From assembly GCF_051390635.1 (NCBI RefSeq), contig NZ_JBPODT010000002.1:372001-436000 (forward strand): 64,000 bases of DNA, given 5' to 3'. Of this stretch, positions 35,082-42,964 are shown piece by piece (the stretch's first letter is position 1; each line of letters opens with the position of its first letter). The translations under genes were made by a program, and so were the position numbers. Source of the stretch: Microbaculum sp051390635 (lineage in GTDB: Bacteria; Pseudomonadota; Alphaproteobacteria; Rhizobiales; Tepidamorphaceae). The notes under the pieces are model-generated. The model saw only the letters and a program-made list of their open reading frames with translations. It did not search any database and was not told the DNA's origin.

Positions 35082-36434
35082 ATGTCCGTAACCGTCCGCT
35101 TCGCGCCGTCGCCCACCGGCTACCTGCATATCGGCAATGCCCGCACGGCGCTCCTGAACTGGCTCTTCGCGCGCCGCCGCGGCGGCCGTTTCATCCTGCG
35201 CCTCGACGACACCGATACCGAGCGCAGCAGGCCGGAATTCGCCGACGCCATCGTCGAGGATCTCGCCTGGCTCGGCATCGTGCCGGACCTGATCGTCCGG
35301 CAGTCGGAGCGGCGCGGTGTCCACGACGCGGCGGCCGACCGGCTGCGCGGCCTCGACCGGCTCTATCCCTGCTACGAGACGCCGGAGGAGCTGGAGCGGC
35401 GCCGCAAGCGCCAGCTCGCCCGCCATCTGCCCCCGGTCTACGACCGCGCCGCCCGCGCCCTGACCGACGCGGACCGGACGGCGTTCGAGGCGGAAGGCAG
35501 GCCGCCGCACTGGCGTTTCCTGCTGGAGGACCGCGACGTGGCCTGGGACGACCTGTGCCGCGGGGCTCAGAACTATGCCGCCGGCTCCCTGTCCGATCCG
35601 GTGCTGATCCGCGGCGACGGCAGCTATCTCTACACGCTGCCGAGCGTGGCCGACGACGTCGATCTCGGCGTGACCCACGTCATCCGCGGCGAGGACCACG
35701 TCACCAACACCGCGGTGCAGATCGAGATCTTCGAGGCGCTGGGCGCGACGCCCCCGGTTTTCGCCCATCACAACCTGCTCGTCGCCGCCGGCGGGGAGGG
35801 GCTGTCCAAGCGCACCGGCGCCCTGTCGCTGCGCAGCCTGCGCGCCGATGGCTACGAGCCGATGGCGGTGGCGAGCCTCGCCGTGCTGAACGGCTCGTCC
35901 GAAGCCGTGCAGCCGGTCGCCTCGCTCGACGCCCTTGCCGGGATCGTCGATCTCGACAAGCTGTCGCGGGCGCCGGCGACCTTCGATCCCGCCGAACTCG
36001 ACGGTCTCAACCACCGCCTCGTCACCGAACTGCCGTATGCCGCGGTTGCCGATCATCTGGACCGGATGGGCATTGGCGGCGGCGAGGCGTTCTGGCTGGC
36101 GGTGCGGCCGAACCTAGACAAGGTGTCCGACACGCTTGACTGGTGGCGGCGTATCGAAGGGCCGGTCGCCGCCCTGATCGCTGCCCCGATCACGGATGAG
36201 GACCGGGCGTTCCTGGAGGCGGCCGCCGGCCTGCTGCCGGCCGAACCCTGGCCCGACGACGTCTACGCGTCCTGGGTGGGCGCGGTGAAGCGGGAGACAG
36301 GCCGCTCCGGCAAGGCGCTGTTCAAGCCGTTGCGGCTGGCCCTGACCGGCGTCGAGCACGGTCCGGAGCTGAAGGCGATGCTGCCGCTGATCGGCCGGGA
36401 AAGGGCTATTCTCCGCCTGACCGGTAAAGGGTGA
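35082..36434 (+). CDS. gltX: Glutamyl-tRNA synthetase
   Basis: A 450-aa class I aminoacyl-tRNA synthetase. HIGH motif is HIGN at residues 16-19 in APSPTGYLHIGNARTALLNW and the KMSKS motif reads LSKRTG. The protein is shorter than E. coli GltX (471) and of the compact alphaproteobacterial type; genomes of this group often carry two gltX copies, one of which may charge tRNA-Gln for later amidation. Which role this one has cannot be told from the sequence alone. It is probably in one unit with nadE, and its end overlaps the convergent DUF2865 gene by 29 bp. Confidence 0.92.
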   Translation: MSVTVRFAPSPTGYLHIGNARTALLNWLFARRRGGRFILRLDDTDTERSRPEFADAIVEDLAWLGIVPDLIVRQSERRGVHDAAADRLRGLDRLYPCYETPEELERRRKRQLARHLPPVYDRAARALTDADRTAFEAEGRPPHWRFLLEDRDVAWDDLCRGAQNYAAGSLSDPVLIRGDGSYLYTLPSVADDVDLGVTHVIRGEDHVTNTAVQIEIFEALGATPPVFAHHNLLVAAGGEGLSKRTGALSLRSLRADGYEPMAVASLAVLNGSSEAVQPVASLDALAGIVDLDKLSRAPATFDPAELDGLNHRLVTELPYAAVADHLDRMGIGGGEAFWLAVRPNLDKVSDTLDWWRRIEGPVAALIAAPITDEDRAFLEAAAGLLPAEPWPDDVYASWVGAVKRETGRSGKALFKPLRLALTGVEHGPELKAMLPLIGRERAILRLTGKG

Positions 36435-37578
36435 AGCCGGGTCCCACGATGCGCACGGACTTGCCGGCGACCACGCCGACTTTCGGCGCCGACACCGCGA
36501 TATAGTCCTCCATTCCCGTCACCGTGGCGATGCTGCCGGCCACCGGCGGTTCGTTGCCGGGCCGGTTGCGGGGCACGGGGATCGGCATCGCCGCGGTCGG
36601 CAGCGGCTTCAGTTTCTCAGCGACGACGCCCCGGCGCGCCCCGGTATCGCTGAGGATCATCGACCCGTCACGTCCGGGCAGGGCGACGACGACGCGCTCG
36701 CCGAGCGCGGCGGTCTGCATGCCCGCCTTGCAGCTGCAGTCGTTGACGAACTCGTTGCGGAAGCGGAAGGCGTTCGGCAGCCTCGAGATCGGCTCGCCGA
36801 AGAGGGAAATCGCTTCTTCCGGCCCCTCGCCGGGATTGCGGTGGACATACAGCGCGACGTCCGAGGTCGGACAGCTCGCCTGGCACATCTGGGCATCCAT
36901 GTCGAAACGGCCCTGCACGGTGGAGAAGCTGATCGGCCAGAAGAACCCGTCGCAGGTGCGCACGCACAGCGTCCGGTAGGTGCCGTAGAAGCCCATCCCG
37001 CCGGAGGGCTCCATCATGTAGGGATCGCGTACGTAGGGATCGCGCGTGTAGTCGCGGTTGAAGAAGTCGAACATCCCGCCGCTGCGCCGCGTCGCGTAGC
37101 GCTCGTATTGCGGGCCGCACCTGTTGTCGCCGAGCATCGCCAGGAGGCGCCGCCGCTCGCCCTCGTTCACGCCCGTGTCGACCGGCATCAGGTTGCGGCG
37201 CTGGCCCTGCAGGCGCTGCAGGTTCGTCTCGAGCCTGTTGATGATCGCGTCGTGATCGCCGCAGCCGGCCGGGCGCTGCGGGCGGAAGAACAGGAAGCCC
37301 TTCTGCTGGTCGCATCCCGCCCGCGCCGCCTGCCGGCGCGCAACGTTCAGCATCCGCTGCTGCTCGATGATGTCGGAGTTGTAGCGCTGGATGGTCACCG
37401 GCGAGGCGCCCATCGAGCCGCGCTCGAGGTCTACGAGCCGCGCTTCAAGCTTGACGCAAAGGGAATAGTCCTGCGCCAGCGCGGCGCCCGTGGCGACCAG
37501 CCCCGAAATCAACAGGCCCGAAATGGCCGGAAGGACCGCTCGGGCGAATCCTGAAACGGAATGACGAACGCTGAACAC
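36406..37578 (-). CDS. Exported DUF2865 protein
   Basis: A roughly 390-aa exported protein with the DUF2865 domain (FYGTYRTLCVRTCDGFFWPI, then DAQMCQASCP and ALYVHRNPGE), common in Hyphomicrobiales and of unknown function. The GTG at 37578 puts a good signal peptide at the N-terminus (MFSVRHSVSGFARAVLPAIS ... AALAQ). ATGs at 37629 and 37692 are in frame and would add 17 or 38 residues of Arg/Pro-rich sequence in front of it. After the signal comes a coiled-coil-like part with paired Cys. The ATG at 37692 lies inside a 13-bp tandem repeat. It overlaps the end of gltX. Confidence 0.75.
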   Translation of the reverse strand: MFSVRHSVSGFARAVLPAISGLLISGLVATGAALAQDYSLCVKLEARLVDLERGSMGASPVTIQRYNSDIIEQQRMLNVARRQAARAGCDQQKGFLFFRPQRPAGCGDHDAIINRLETNLQRLQGQRRNLMPVDTGVNEGERRRLLAMLGDNRCGPQYERYATRRSGGMFDFFNRDYTRDPYVRDPYMMEPSGGMGFYGTYRTLCVRTCDGFFWPISFSTVQGRFDMDAQMCQASCPTSDVALYVHRNPGEGPEEAISLFGEPISRLPNAFRFRNEFVNDCSCKAGMQTAALGERVVVALPGRDGSMILSDTGARRGVVAEKLKPLPTAAMPIPVPRNRPGNEPPVAGSIATVTGMEDYIAVSAPKVGVVAGKSVRIVGPGFTLYRSGGE

Positions 37579-37680
37579 CCTGTCTGTCCCTGCGGGGTCT
37601 GGTGGCCTTGCCCGCCTGTCCCGACGCATCGGTGTCGGCGTATCGGGCGCGGCCGCGGCAGTATGGAAAATCGCCCGGAG

Positions 37681-37719
37681 TCGGTCAAACATGTCGGTCA
37701 AACATGTCGGTCAAACATG
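37681..37719. repeat. Tandem repeat, 3 x 13 bp
   Basis: Three exact copies of tcggtcaaacatg (37681-37693, 37694-37706, 37707-37719) upstream of the DUF2865 gene. On the minus strand each copy offers an ATG, in three different frames. Function unknown. Confidence 0.9.
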
Positions 37720-37774
37720 TCGATAGAACCCGGCGGTCAAGCTTGTCGGTCTAAGCCGTCCGGATTGGCGGGCG

Positions 37775-38410
37775 TCACTCCGCGTCCGGCTGGTTCTCCG
37801 GCGCCGCGTCGATGAAGGCCGGGAGCGTCGCGCACGCAGCCTCCACGGCCGCGATCTTCGGAAAGGCGCCCAGCGGCACCTTGAAGCGGCGGGCGTTGTA
37901 TACCTGCGGGACGATATAGAGGTCGGCGAGGCTGACCGTGTCTCCGAAGGCGTACGGTCCCGGCTGGATCAGCTGTTCGATCGCCTCGAAGCCGGCCGTG
38001 ACCCAATGGGTGTACCAGGCGTCGAGCGCCGGCTGCGCCTGGCCGAACTCGCGTTTCAGGTATCCGAGCGTTCCGGAATTGTTGAGCGGATGGATGTCGC
38101 AGCCGACGATCGCCGCGGCCGCGCGCACATGCGCGCGCTGCACGGGGTCCTTCGGCAGCAGCGGCGGATCGGGATAGGCCTCGTCCAGATACTCGAGGAT
38201 CGCCGGCGACTGGACGATTACGGTGCCGTCGCTCAGTTCGAGGGACGGGATCCGCATCTGCGGGTTGATCGCCCTGTAGGCGGGTTGCTTGTGCTCTCCG
38301 CCGTCGCGGACGAGATGCACCGGCACCATGTCGCAGCCGACGGCCTTAAGGTTCAGGGCGATCCGGGCGCGATAGGCGGCCGACGAGCGGAAGTAGGTGT
38401 AGAGCTTCAC
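37775..38410 (-). CDS. maiA: Maleylacetoacetate isomerase
   Basis: A 211-aa zeta-class glutathione transferase that converts maleylacetoacetate to fumarylacetoacetate in tyrosine/homogentisate breakdown. The active-site element is YFRSSAAYRARIALNLK near the N-terminus (SSxxxR motif of the zeta class), then NPQMRIPSLEL and QSPAILEYLDE for glutathione, and C-terminal YAFGDTVSLADLYIVPQVYN. Length is standard. The start overlaps the stop of marR by 4 bp (ATGA), so they are one transcript, and hmgA and fahA lie divergently next to it, completing the pathway. Confidence 0.93.
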   Translation of the reverse strand: MKLYTYFRSSAAYRARIALNLKAVGCDMVPVHLVRDGGEHKQPAYRAINPQMRIPSLELSDGTVIVQSPAILEYLDEAYPDPPLLPKDPVQRAHVRAAAAIVGCDIHPLNNSGTLGYLKREFGQAQPALDAWYTHWVTAGFEAIEQLIQPGPYAFGDTVSLADLYIVPQVYNARRFKVPLGAFPKIAAVEAACATLPAFIDAAPENQPDAE

Positions 38411-38919
38411 GCCGTGTCGCTCCCGATCGTTCCGCCGATCTCGCGCGCGATCTCGTCGGACCGCTCCATCAGCGTGGTCAGCACCCGTTCAAGTACGGCG
38501 GTCTCGTCCGCCGAAAGTCCGCCGGCGAGCTGGTCGCCGAACCGGAGCGCCAGCGGCACCAGCTTGCGATAGGTCTCCCGTCCCTTTTCCGTCAGGGTCA
38601 GATAGGCGACGCGCATGTCGGAATCGCTGATCTGCCGGTCGATCAGGCCCTTCTTCTCGAGCTCGGCGACCGCGCGGCTGACCTTGGTCTTGTGCATCCG
38701 GCTGTTGCGGCCGATGTCCGTCGAGGTCATCGTCCCGAACTGCCCCAGCGCGGCCATCGTGCGCCATTCCGGATTGGTCAGGCCGTAGCGGTCGGCGTAG
38801 AGGCGCGACAGCGACTGGCTGACCTGTTCGGCCAGCATGACCAGGCGATAGGGCAGGAATTCCTCGAGCTTCAGCGTGCGGTCGCCCGCTTCGCCGGAGC
38901 CATCGGCGACCGTGTGCAC
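38407..38919 (-). CDS. MarR-family regulator of the homogentisate locus
   Basis: A winged-helix repressor of the MarR family, 170 aa from the GTG at 38919 (181 aa from an ATG at 38952). The HTH is RLYADRYGLTNPEWRTMAAL, MTSTDIGRNSRMHKTKVSRA, then EKKGLIDRQ and the wing around DMRVAYLTLTEKG. I prefer the GTG because gggggaaaac precedes it, whereas the ATG has no ribosome site and would put the palindrome and the -35 box of the divergent promoter inside the coding region. It likely represses both its own unit with maiA and hmgA onward, relieved by a pathway intermediate. Confidence 0.85.
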   Translation of the reverse strand: MHTVADGSGEAGDRTLKLEEFLPYRLVMLAEQVSQSLSRLYADRYGLTNPEWRTMAALGQFGTMTSTDIGRNSRMHKTKVSRAVAELEKKGLIDRQISDSDMRVAYLTLTEKGRETYRKLVPLALRFGDQLAGGLSADETAVLERVLTTLMERSDEIAREIGGTIGSDTA

Positions 38920-38936
38920 GTTTTCCCCCGGATTCG

Positions 38937-38965
38937 TTGACAATTGTTTCATTTGAAACTAATAC
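38937..38965 (+). promoter_or_regulatory. Probable hmgA promoter
   Basis: TTGACA (38937-38942), 17-bp spacer, then TAATAC (38960-38965). The -35 box is perfect; the -10 box is a weak match. It would give a leader of about 80 nt before the hmgA ATG at 39053. The operator palindrome fills the spacer. Confidence 0.6.
38946..38959. promoter_or_regulatory. Probable MarR operator palindrome
   Basis: Perfect palindrome GTTTCATTTGAAAC, 14 bp, in the spacer between the -35 and -10 boxes of the divergent promoter. Size and position fit a MarR-type operator that blocks RNA polymerase. Binding is inferred. Confidence 0.65.
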
Positions 38966-39052
38966 TGCGACAGAATGTCCTGCAACGCTACCCCGAAGAT
39001 CCGGTTTCCGGGAGCGGCAAGCGGACAATAGGCACCGATAGGGGAGGTGGCA

Positions 39053-40225
39053 ATGGCAAGCGATTACATCCCTGTGAGCCGGGTGGAAGGCAAGGCGTCG
39101 CGGCAGGCGCATGCCGATTTGCCGGACGGGACGTTCGAGCGCGAACTCGGCAAGGAAGGGTTCTTCGGCCCCGCGGCGATGATGTACCACAAGCATCCGC
39201 CGACGGCCTGGAACAACTGGTCGGGCCCGCTGCGCCCGCGCGCGTTCGACCTCAACAAGCTCGATTCCGGCACCCCGTCGTTCTGGGACGCGCCGGCCGT
39301 GCTGCAGAATGCGTCGGTCAAGGTTCGCTACTGGAACCTCGATAAGCCGATGGACTATCTCGCCCGCAACGGCGACGGCGACGAGTTGCTGTTCGTCCAT
39401 CGCGGCGCCGGCGCGCTGTTCTGCGACTACGGCCACCTGGACTACGCCAAGGGCGACTACCTGGTGCTGCCGCGGTCGACGATGTGGCGCCTGGCGCCGT
39501 CGGAGCCGACGCTGGTGCTGGCGATCGAGTGCACCAACGGCTCCTACAAGCTTCCCGATCGCGGCATGCTCGGAAAGCACGCCCAGTTCGATCCGGCGAT
39601 CCTCGACAGCCCGAAGATCGACGACGCGTTCCTCGCCCAGCAGGACGAGACCGAGTGGAAGGTCCTCATCAAGCGGCGCGGCGAGATCTCGACGGTCACC
39701 TATCCGTTCAATCCGCTCGACGCGGTGGGCTGGCAGGGCGATCTGTCGGTGGTGCGCCTCAACGTCAAGGACATCCGGCCTCTGGTCAGCGCCCGCTACC
39801 ATCTGCCCCCGTCGGCGCACACCACCTTCGTCGGCGACCGCTTCGTGATCTGCACCTTCGTGCCGCGGCCGTTCGAGGAGGACGAGGGCGCTCTCAAGAT
39901 CCCGTTCTTCCACAACAACGACGATTACGACGAGGTGCTGTTCTACCACGACGGCGACTTCTTCTCGCGCGACAACATCGAGGCGGGGATGGTCACCTGG
40001 CATCCGTGCGGCTTCACCCACGGGCCGCACCCCAAGGCGCTGCAGCGCATGTTCGTCCAGCCCAAGAAGGAGACCGACGAATACGCGGTCATGCTGGACA
40101 CCCGCGACGCGCTGGAGATGGGGCCGGGCGCCCAGGCGGTCGAGAACCCCGACTACGCCGAAAGCTGGAAGGTCGACGGCGCGCCGGTGACCAATCCGGT
40201 CGTGCCGCGCCACGCCGCGGAGTAG
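39053..40225 (+). CDS. hmgA: Homogentisate 1,2-dioxygenase (short form)
   Basis: A 390-aa cupin-type dioxygenase that opens the ring of homogentisate to maleylacetoacetate. It is shorter than the canonical ~440-aa enzyme but carries the two-cupin layout and the metal-site-like C-terminal part FYHDGDFFSRDNIEAG, TWHPCGFTHGPHP, which fits the short alphaproteobacterial form. YHKHPPTAWNNWSGPLRPRA is another conserved stretch. The ATG at 39053 follows gggaggtgg. It is divergent from marR-maiA and followed by fahA, so function is well supported by context. Some doubt remains because short forms have been little studied. Confidence 0.85.
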   Translation: MASDYIPVSRVEGKASRQAHADLPDGTFERELGKEGFFGPAAMMYHKHPPTAWNNWSGPLRPRAFDLNKLDSGTPSFWDAPAVLQNASVKVRYWNLDKPMDYLARNGDGDELLFVHRGAGALFCDYGHLDYAKGDYLVLPRSTMWRLAPSEPTLVLAIECTNGSYKLPDRGMLGKHAQFDPAILDSPKIDDAFLAQQDETEWKVLIKRRGEISTVTYPFNPLDAVGWQGDLSVVRLNVKDIRPLVSARYHLPPSAHTTFVGDRFVICTFVPRPFEEDEGALKIPFFHNNDDYDEVLFYHDGDFFSRDNIEAGMVTWHPCGFTHGPHPKALQRMFVQPKKETDEYAVMLDTRDALEMGPGAQAVENPDYAESWKVDGAPVTNPVVPRHAAE

Positions 40226-40298
40226 GCTGCACGGCCGCGGCTGTGTCCTCTCCGCGGGTTGCCGGGGTAGGGTATGGCCGCGATCCGTCGCTACACTT

Positions 40299-40332
40299 CG
40301 TCATGCCCGGGCCCGACCCGGGCATCTCGTCC
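40299..40332. repeat. Partial A-type palindromic repeat
   Basis: Half-copy of the A repeat seen in the clusters further right: cgtcatgcccgggcccgacc followed by cgggcatctcgtcc. It contains the first hairpin (atgcccggg/cccgggcat). It lies between hmgA and fahA, 28 bp before the fahA start. Confidence 0.8.
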
Positions 40333-40359
40333 TTCAATCGCGCCCGAGGAGCCTGACAG

Positions 40360-41385
40360 TTGAAACTCGCGACCCTTCGTGACGGCACCCGCGACGGCCG
40401 CCTTGTCGTCGTGTCCGCCGATCTGAAGCGCTGCACGCCGGCGGGAACCGTGGCCGGCACGCTGCAGCACGCCCTCGACGACTGGGCCGCCGCCGAGCCG
40501 GGGCTGCGGCAGATCGCCGAGCAGCTCGATCTCGGCATGATCGCCGGCGAGCCGTTCGATCCCGCCGACAGCATGGCGCCGCTGCCGCGCGCCTTCCAGT
40601 GGGCCGACGGGTCGGCCTACGTCAATCACGTCGAGCTGGTGCGCAAGGCGCGCGGCGCCGAGATGCCGGAGACCTTCTGGACCGACCCGCTGATGTATCA
40701 GGGCGGCTCGGATTCCTTCATCGGCCCGTGCGATCCCGTCCTCGTCGCCGACGAGGCCTACGGCATCGACATGGAGGCGGAGATCGCCGTTGTCGTCGAC
40801 GACGTGCCGATGGGCGCGAGCCCCGAGCTTGCCGCCGGCAGCATCCGCCTGATCATGCTCGTCAATGACGTCAGCCTGCGCAACCTGATCCCCGGCGAGC
40901 TGGCCAAGGGCTTCGGCTTCTTCCACGCCAAGCCGTCGACGGCGTTCTCGCCCGTCGCCGTCACGCCCGATGAGCTCGGCGCCGCCTGGGACGGCCACCG
41001 CGTGTCGCTGCCGCTGCTCACCGCGCTCAACGGCGAGCCGTTCGGCAAGCCGCGCGCCGACGTCGACATGACCTTCGACTTCCCGACCCTGATCGCCCAC
41101 GCCGCCAGGACGCGGCCGCTGTGCGCCGGCACCATCGTCGGCTCGGGCACCGTCTCCAACAAGCTTGACGGCGGGCCGGGCAAGCCGGTTTCCGAGGGCG
41201 GGGCGGGCTATTCCTGCATTGCCGAGATCCGCATGGTCGAGACAATCAACGAGGGCGCGCCCCGGACCGGGTTCCTGAAGTTCGGCGATCGCGTGCGCAT
41301 CGAGATGACCGACGCCGACGGCCATTCGATCTTCGGGGCGATTGATCAGGAAATCGCAAAATATTCGGCTCCGGGAGCGAATTGA
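40360..41385 (+). CDS. fahA: Fumarylacetoacetate hydrolase
   Basis: A 341-aa FAH-family enzyme that splits fumarylacetoacetate into fumarate and acetoacetate, the last step of the homogentisate route. Metal ligands are in DMEAEIAVVVDD (Asp/Glu), and family elements are MYQGGSDSFIGP, LVNDVSLRNL, KPSTAFSPVAV and GTIVGSGTVSNK. It starts with TTG at 40360 (MKLATLRDGTRDGRLVVVS, the family's usual start), with gagga nine bases upstream. Length fits the bacterial short type. Confidence 0.9.
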   Translation: MKLATLRDGTRDGRLVVVSADLKRCTPAGTVAGTLQHALDDWAAAEPGLRQIAEQLDLGMIAGEPFDPADSMAPLPRAFQWADGSAYVNHVELVRKARGAEMPETFWTDPLMYQGGSDSFIGPCDPVLVADEAYGIDMEAEIAVVVDDVPMGASPELAAGSIRLIMLVNDVSLRNLIPGELAKGFGFFHAKPSTAFSPVAVTPDELGAAWDGHRVSLPLLTALNGEPFGKPRADVDMTFDFPTLIAHAARTRPLCAGTIVGSGTVSNKLDGGPGKPVSEGGAGYSCIAEIRMVETINEGAPRTGFLKFGDRVRIEMTDADGHSIFGAIDQEIAKYSAPGAN

Positions 41386-41466
41386 TGGTTCGCGCCGCCT
41401 CCCTAGTTCCAGTCCAGTCCCCGCATCGAGGGGCATGAGCAAGAACCGGAACTGGAAAGGAATAGG

Positions 41467-41931
41467 ATGTCCAATACCTCGCAGACCCTTGTTATCCCCA
41501 TGCTGGGGCCGCTCTACAGGGCGCTGTCGCCGCTTTCGGAGCTGCTGCTGCGCCTCGTCGTCGGCGGCTTCCTCATCCCGCACGGCATGCAGAAGGCGTT
41601 CGGCGTCTTCGGCGGCGGCGGGTTCGCGGGGACGGCGGGATGGATGGGCAGCATCGGCCTGGCGCCGGGCTGGCTGTTCGCGGCGCTCGCGATCTTCGTC
41701 GAAATCGGCTGCGGCGTGCTGATCATGATCGGGTTCCTGACCCGCCCGGCCGCCGCGCTCGCCTGCGGCTTCCTGCTCGTCGCCGCCGTTTCGGTACATG
41801 CCGCCAACGGCTTCTTCGGGCAGAATGGCGGCTACGAATATTCCGTCATGTGGGCGGTCGCCGCGCTGTTCTTCGCGGTCCGCGGCGCCGGACCGGTCTC
41901 GGTCGACCGCGCGCTTGGCCGCGAATTCTAG
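41467..41931 (+). CDS. DoxX-family membrane protein
   Basis: A 154-aa four-TM protein of the DoxX family (LLRLVVGGFLIPHGMQKAFG, then a GWLFAALAIFVEIGCGVLIM helix and a ALACGFLLVAAVSVHAANGF helix). DoxX proteins are membrane partners in sulfur or redox processes, but many occur in catabolic loci without known role. It lies 81 bp after fahA in the same direction and is 24 bp from the next gene, so it is in the catabolic unit. ggaataggATG gives a good start. Confidence 0.85.
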   Translation: MSNTSQTLVIPMLGPLYRALSPLSELLLRLVVGGFLIPHGMQKAFGVFGGGGFAGTAGWMGSIGLAPGWLFAALAIFVEIGCGVLIMIGFLTRPAAALACGFLLVAAVSVHAANGFFGQNGGYEYSVMWAVAALFFAVRGAGPVSVDRALGREF

Positions 41932-41955
41932 AGAAAAAACGGAGGACGCCCAAGG

Positions 41956-42906
41956 ATGGCGAAAACGTTCGCTTCGACCGGAGACACGGCCGAGAAGACC
42001 ATCACCTTCGCCGAGATCGGCGAGGGTCTCTATGCCTTCACCGCCGAGGGAGACCCCAATACCGGCGTGATCGTCGGCGACGACTCCGTCATGGTGATCG
42101 ACGCGCAGGCGACCCCGGTCATGGCCCGCAAGGTCATCGAGCGGGTGCGCACCGTCACCGACAAGCCGATCCGCTACGTCGTCTTGTCGCACTATCATGC
42201 GGTGCGCGTGCTCGGCGCCTCGGCCTACGACGCCGACGAAGTCCTCGCCTCCGAGGCGACCCGCTCGCTGATCGTCGAGCGCGGCAAGGAGGACTGGGAG
42301 TCCGAGCTCGGCCGCTTCCCGCGGCTGTTCCAGGCCGCCGACTCCGTGCCGGGCCTCACCTGGCCGACCATGACGTTCCCGACCCGGATGACCGTCTGGC
42401 TCGGCAAGCGCCGCGTCGACCTCGTTCATCTCGGCCGCGGCCACACCGCCGGCGACACCGTCGCCTGGGTGCCGGATTCCAGGGTGATGTTCTCCGGCGA
42501 TCTCGTCGAGTATCACTCCGCCTGCTATTGCGGCGACGCCCATTTCGCCGACTGGCCGAAGACGCTGGACACGCTCGCCACCTACAACCCGCGCGCCCTG
42601 GTGCCCGGTCGCGGCGACGCCCTCGACAGCCCGGAGATGGTCGCCGACGGCATCGCGCTCACCCGCGACTTCCTGACCACGCTCTACGACTCGGTTGCGG
42701 AGAGCGCCGCGCGCGGCCTCACCCTGAAGCAGGCCTTCGACCGCGCACGCGAGGTCATGGACCCGAAATTCTCGAAGTTCGCGATCTACGAGCACTGCCA
42801 GCCCTTCAACGTCGCGCGGGCCTATGACGAGGCGCGCGGCCTCGACCATCCGCGCATCTGGACCGCCGAGCGCGACCGCGAGATGTGGGAGGCGCTGCAG
42901 GGCTGA
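41956..42906 (+). CDS. Metallo-beta-lactamase-fold protein with altered metal site
   Basis: A 316-aa MBL-fold protein. The fold motifs are in order (TGVIVGDDSVMVIDAQATP; YVVLSHYHAVRVLGASAY; GRGHTAGDTVAWVPD; MFSGDLVEYHS), but the first motif, usually HxHxDH, reads HYHAVR, so the second pair of metal ligands is missing, and the last His position reads VPGRGDA. It belongs to an MBL group found next to homogentisate genes in alphaproteobacteria. It may hydrolyse a pathway ester or lactone. The position between doxX and the monooxygenase argues for a role in the same route. Confidence 0.8.
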   Translation: MAKTFASTGDTAEKTITFAEIGEGLYAFTAEGDPNTGVIVGDDSVMVIDAQATPVMARKVIERVRTVTDKPIRYVVLSHYHAVRVLGASAYDADEVLASEATRSLIVERGKEDWESELGRFPRLFQAADSVPGLTWPTMTFPTRMTVWLGKRRVDLVHLGRGHTAGDTVAWVPDSRVMFSGDLVEYHSACYCGDAHFADWPKTLDTLATYNPRALVPGRGDALDSPEMVADGIALTRDFLTTLYDSVAESAARGLTLKQAFDRAREVMDPKFSKFAIYEHCQPFNVARAYDEARGLDHPRIWTAERDREMWEALQG

Positions 42907-42964
42907 ATCACCAACAGGCTCAAGAACAACGCCAGAAAGGCAATCGCGGAGTCGGGAGGGAACA

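Noticed and set aside
36406..36434. Overlap of gltX and the DUF2865 gene as a sign of a false gene
   Set aside because: Both have clear families; a 29-bp tail-to-tail overlap is normal.
40291..42849. Long minus-strand frame opposite fahA, doxX and the MBL gene
   Set aside because: Antisense shadow of three well-supported genes.
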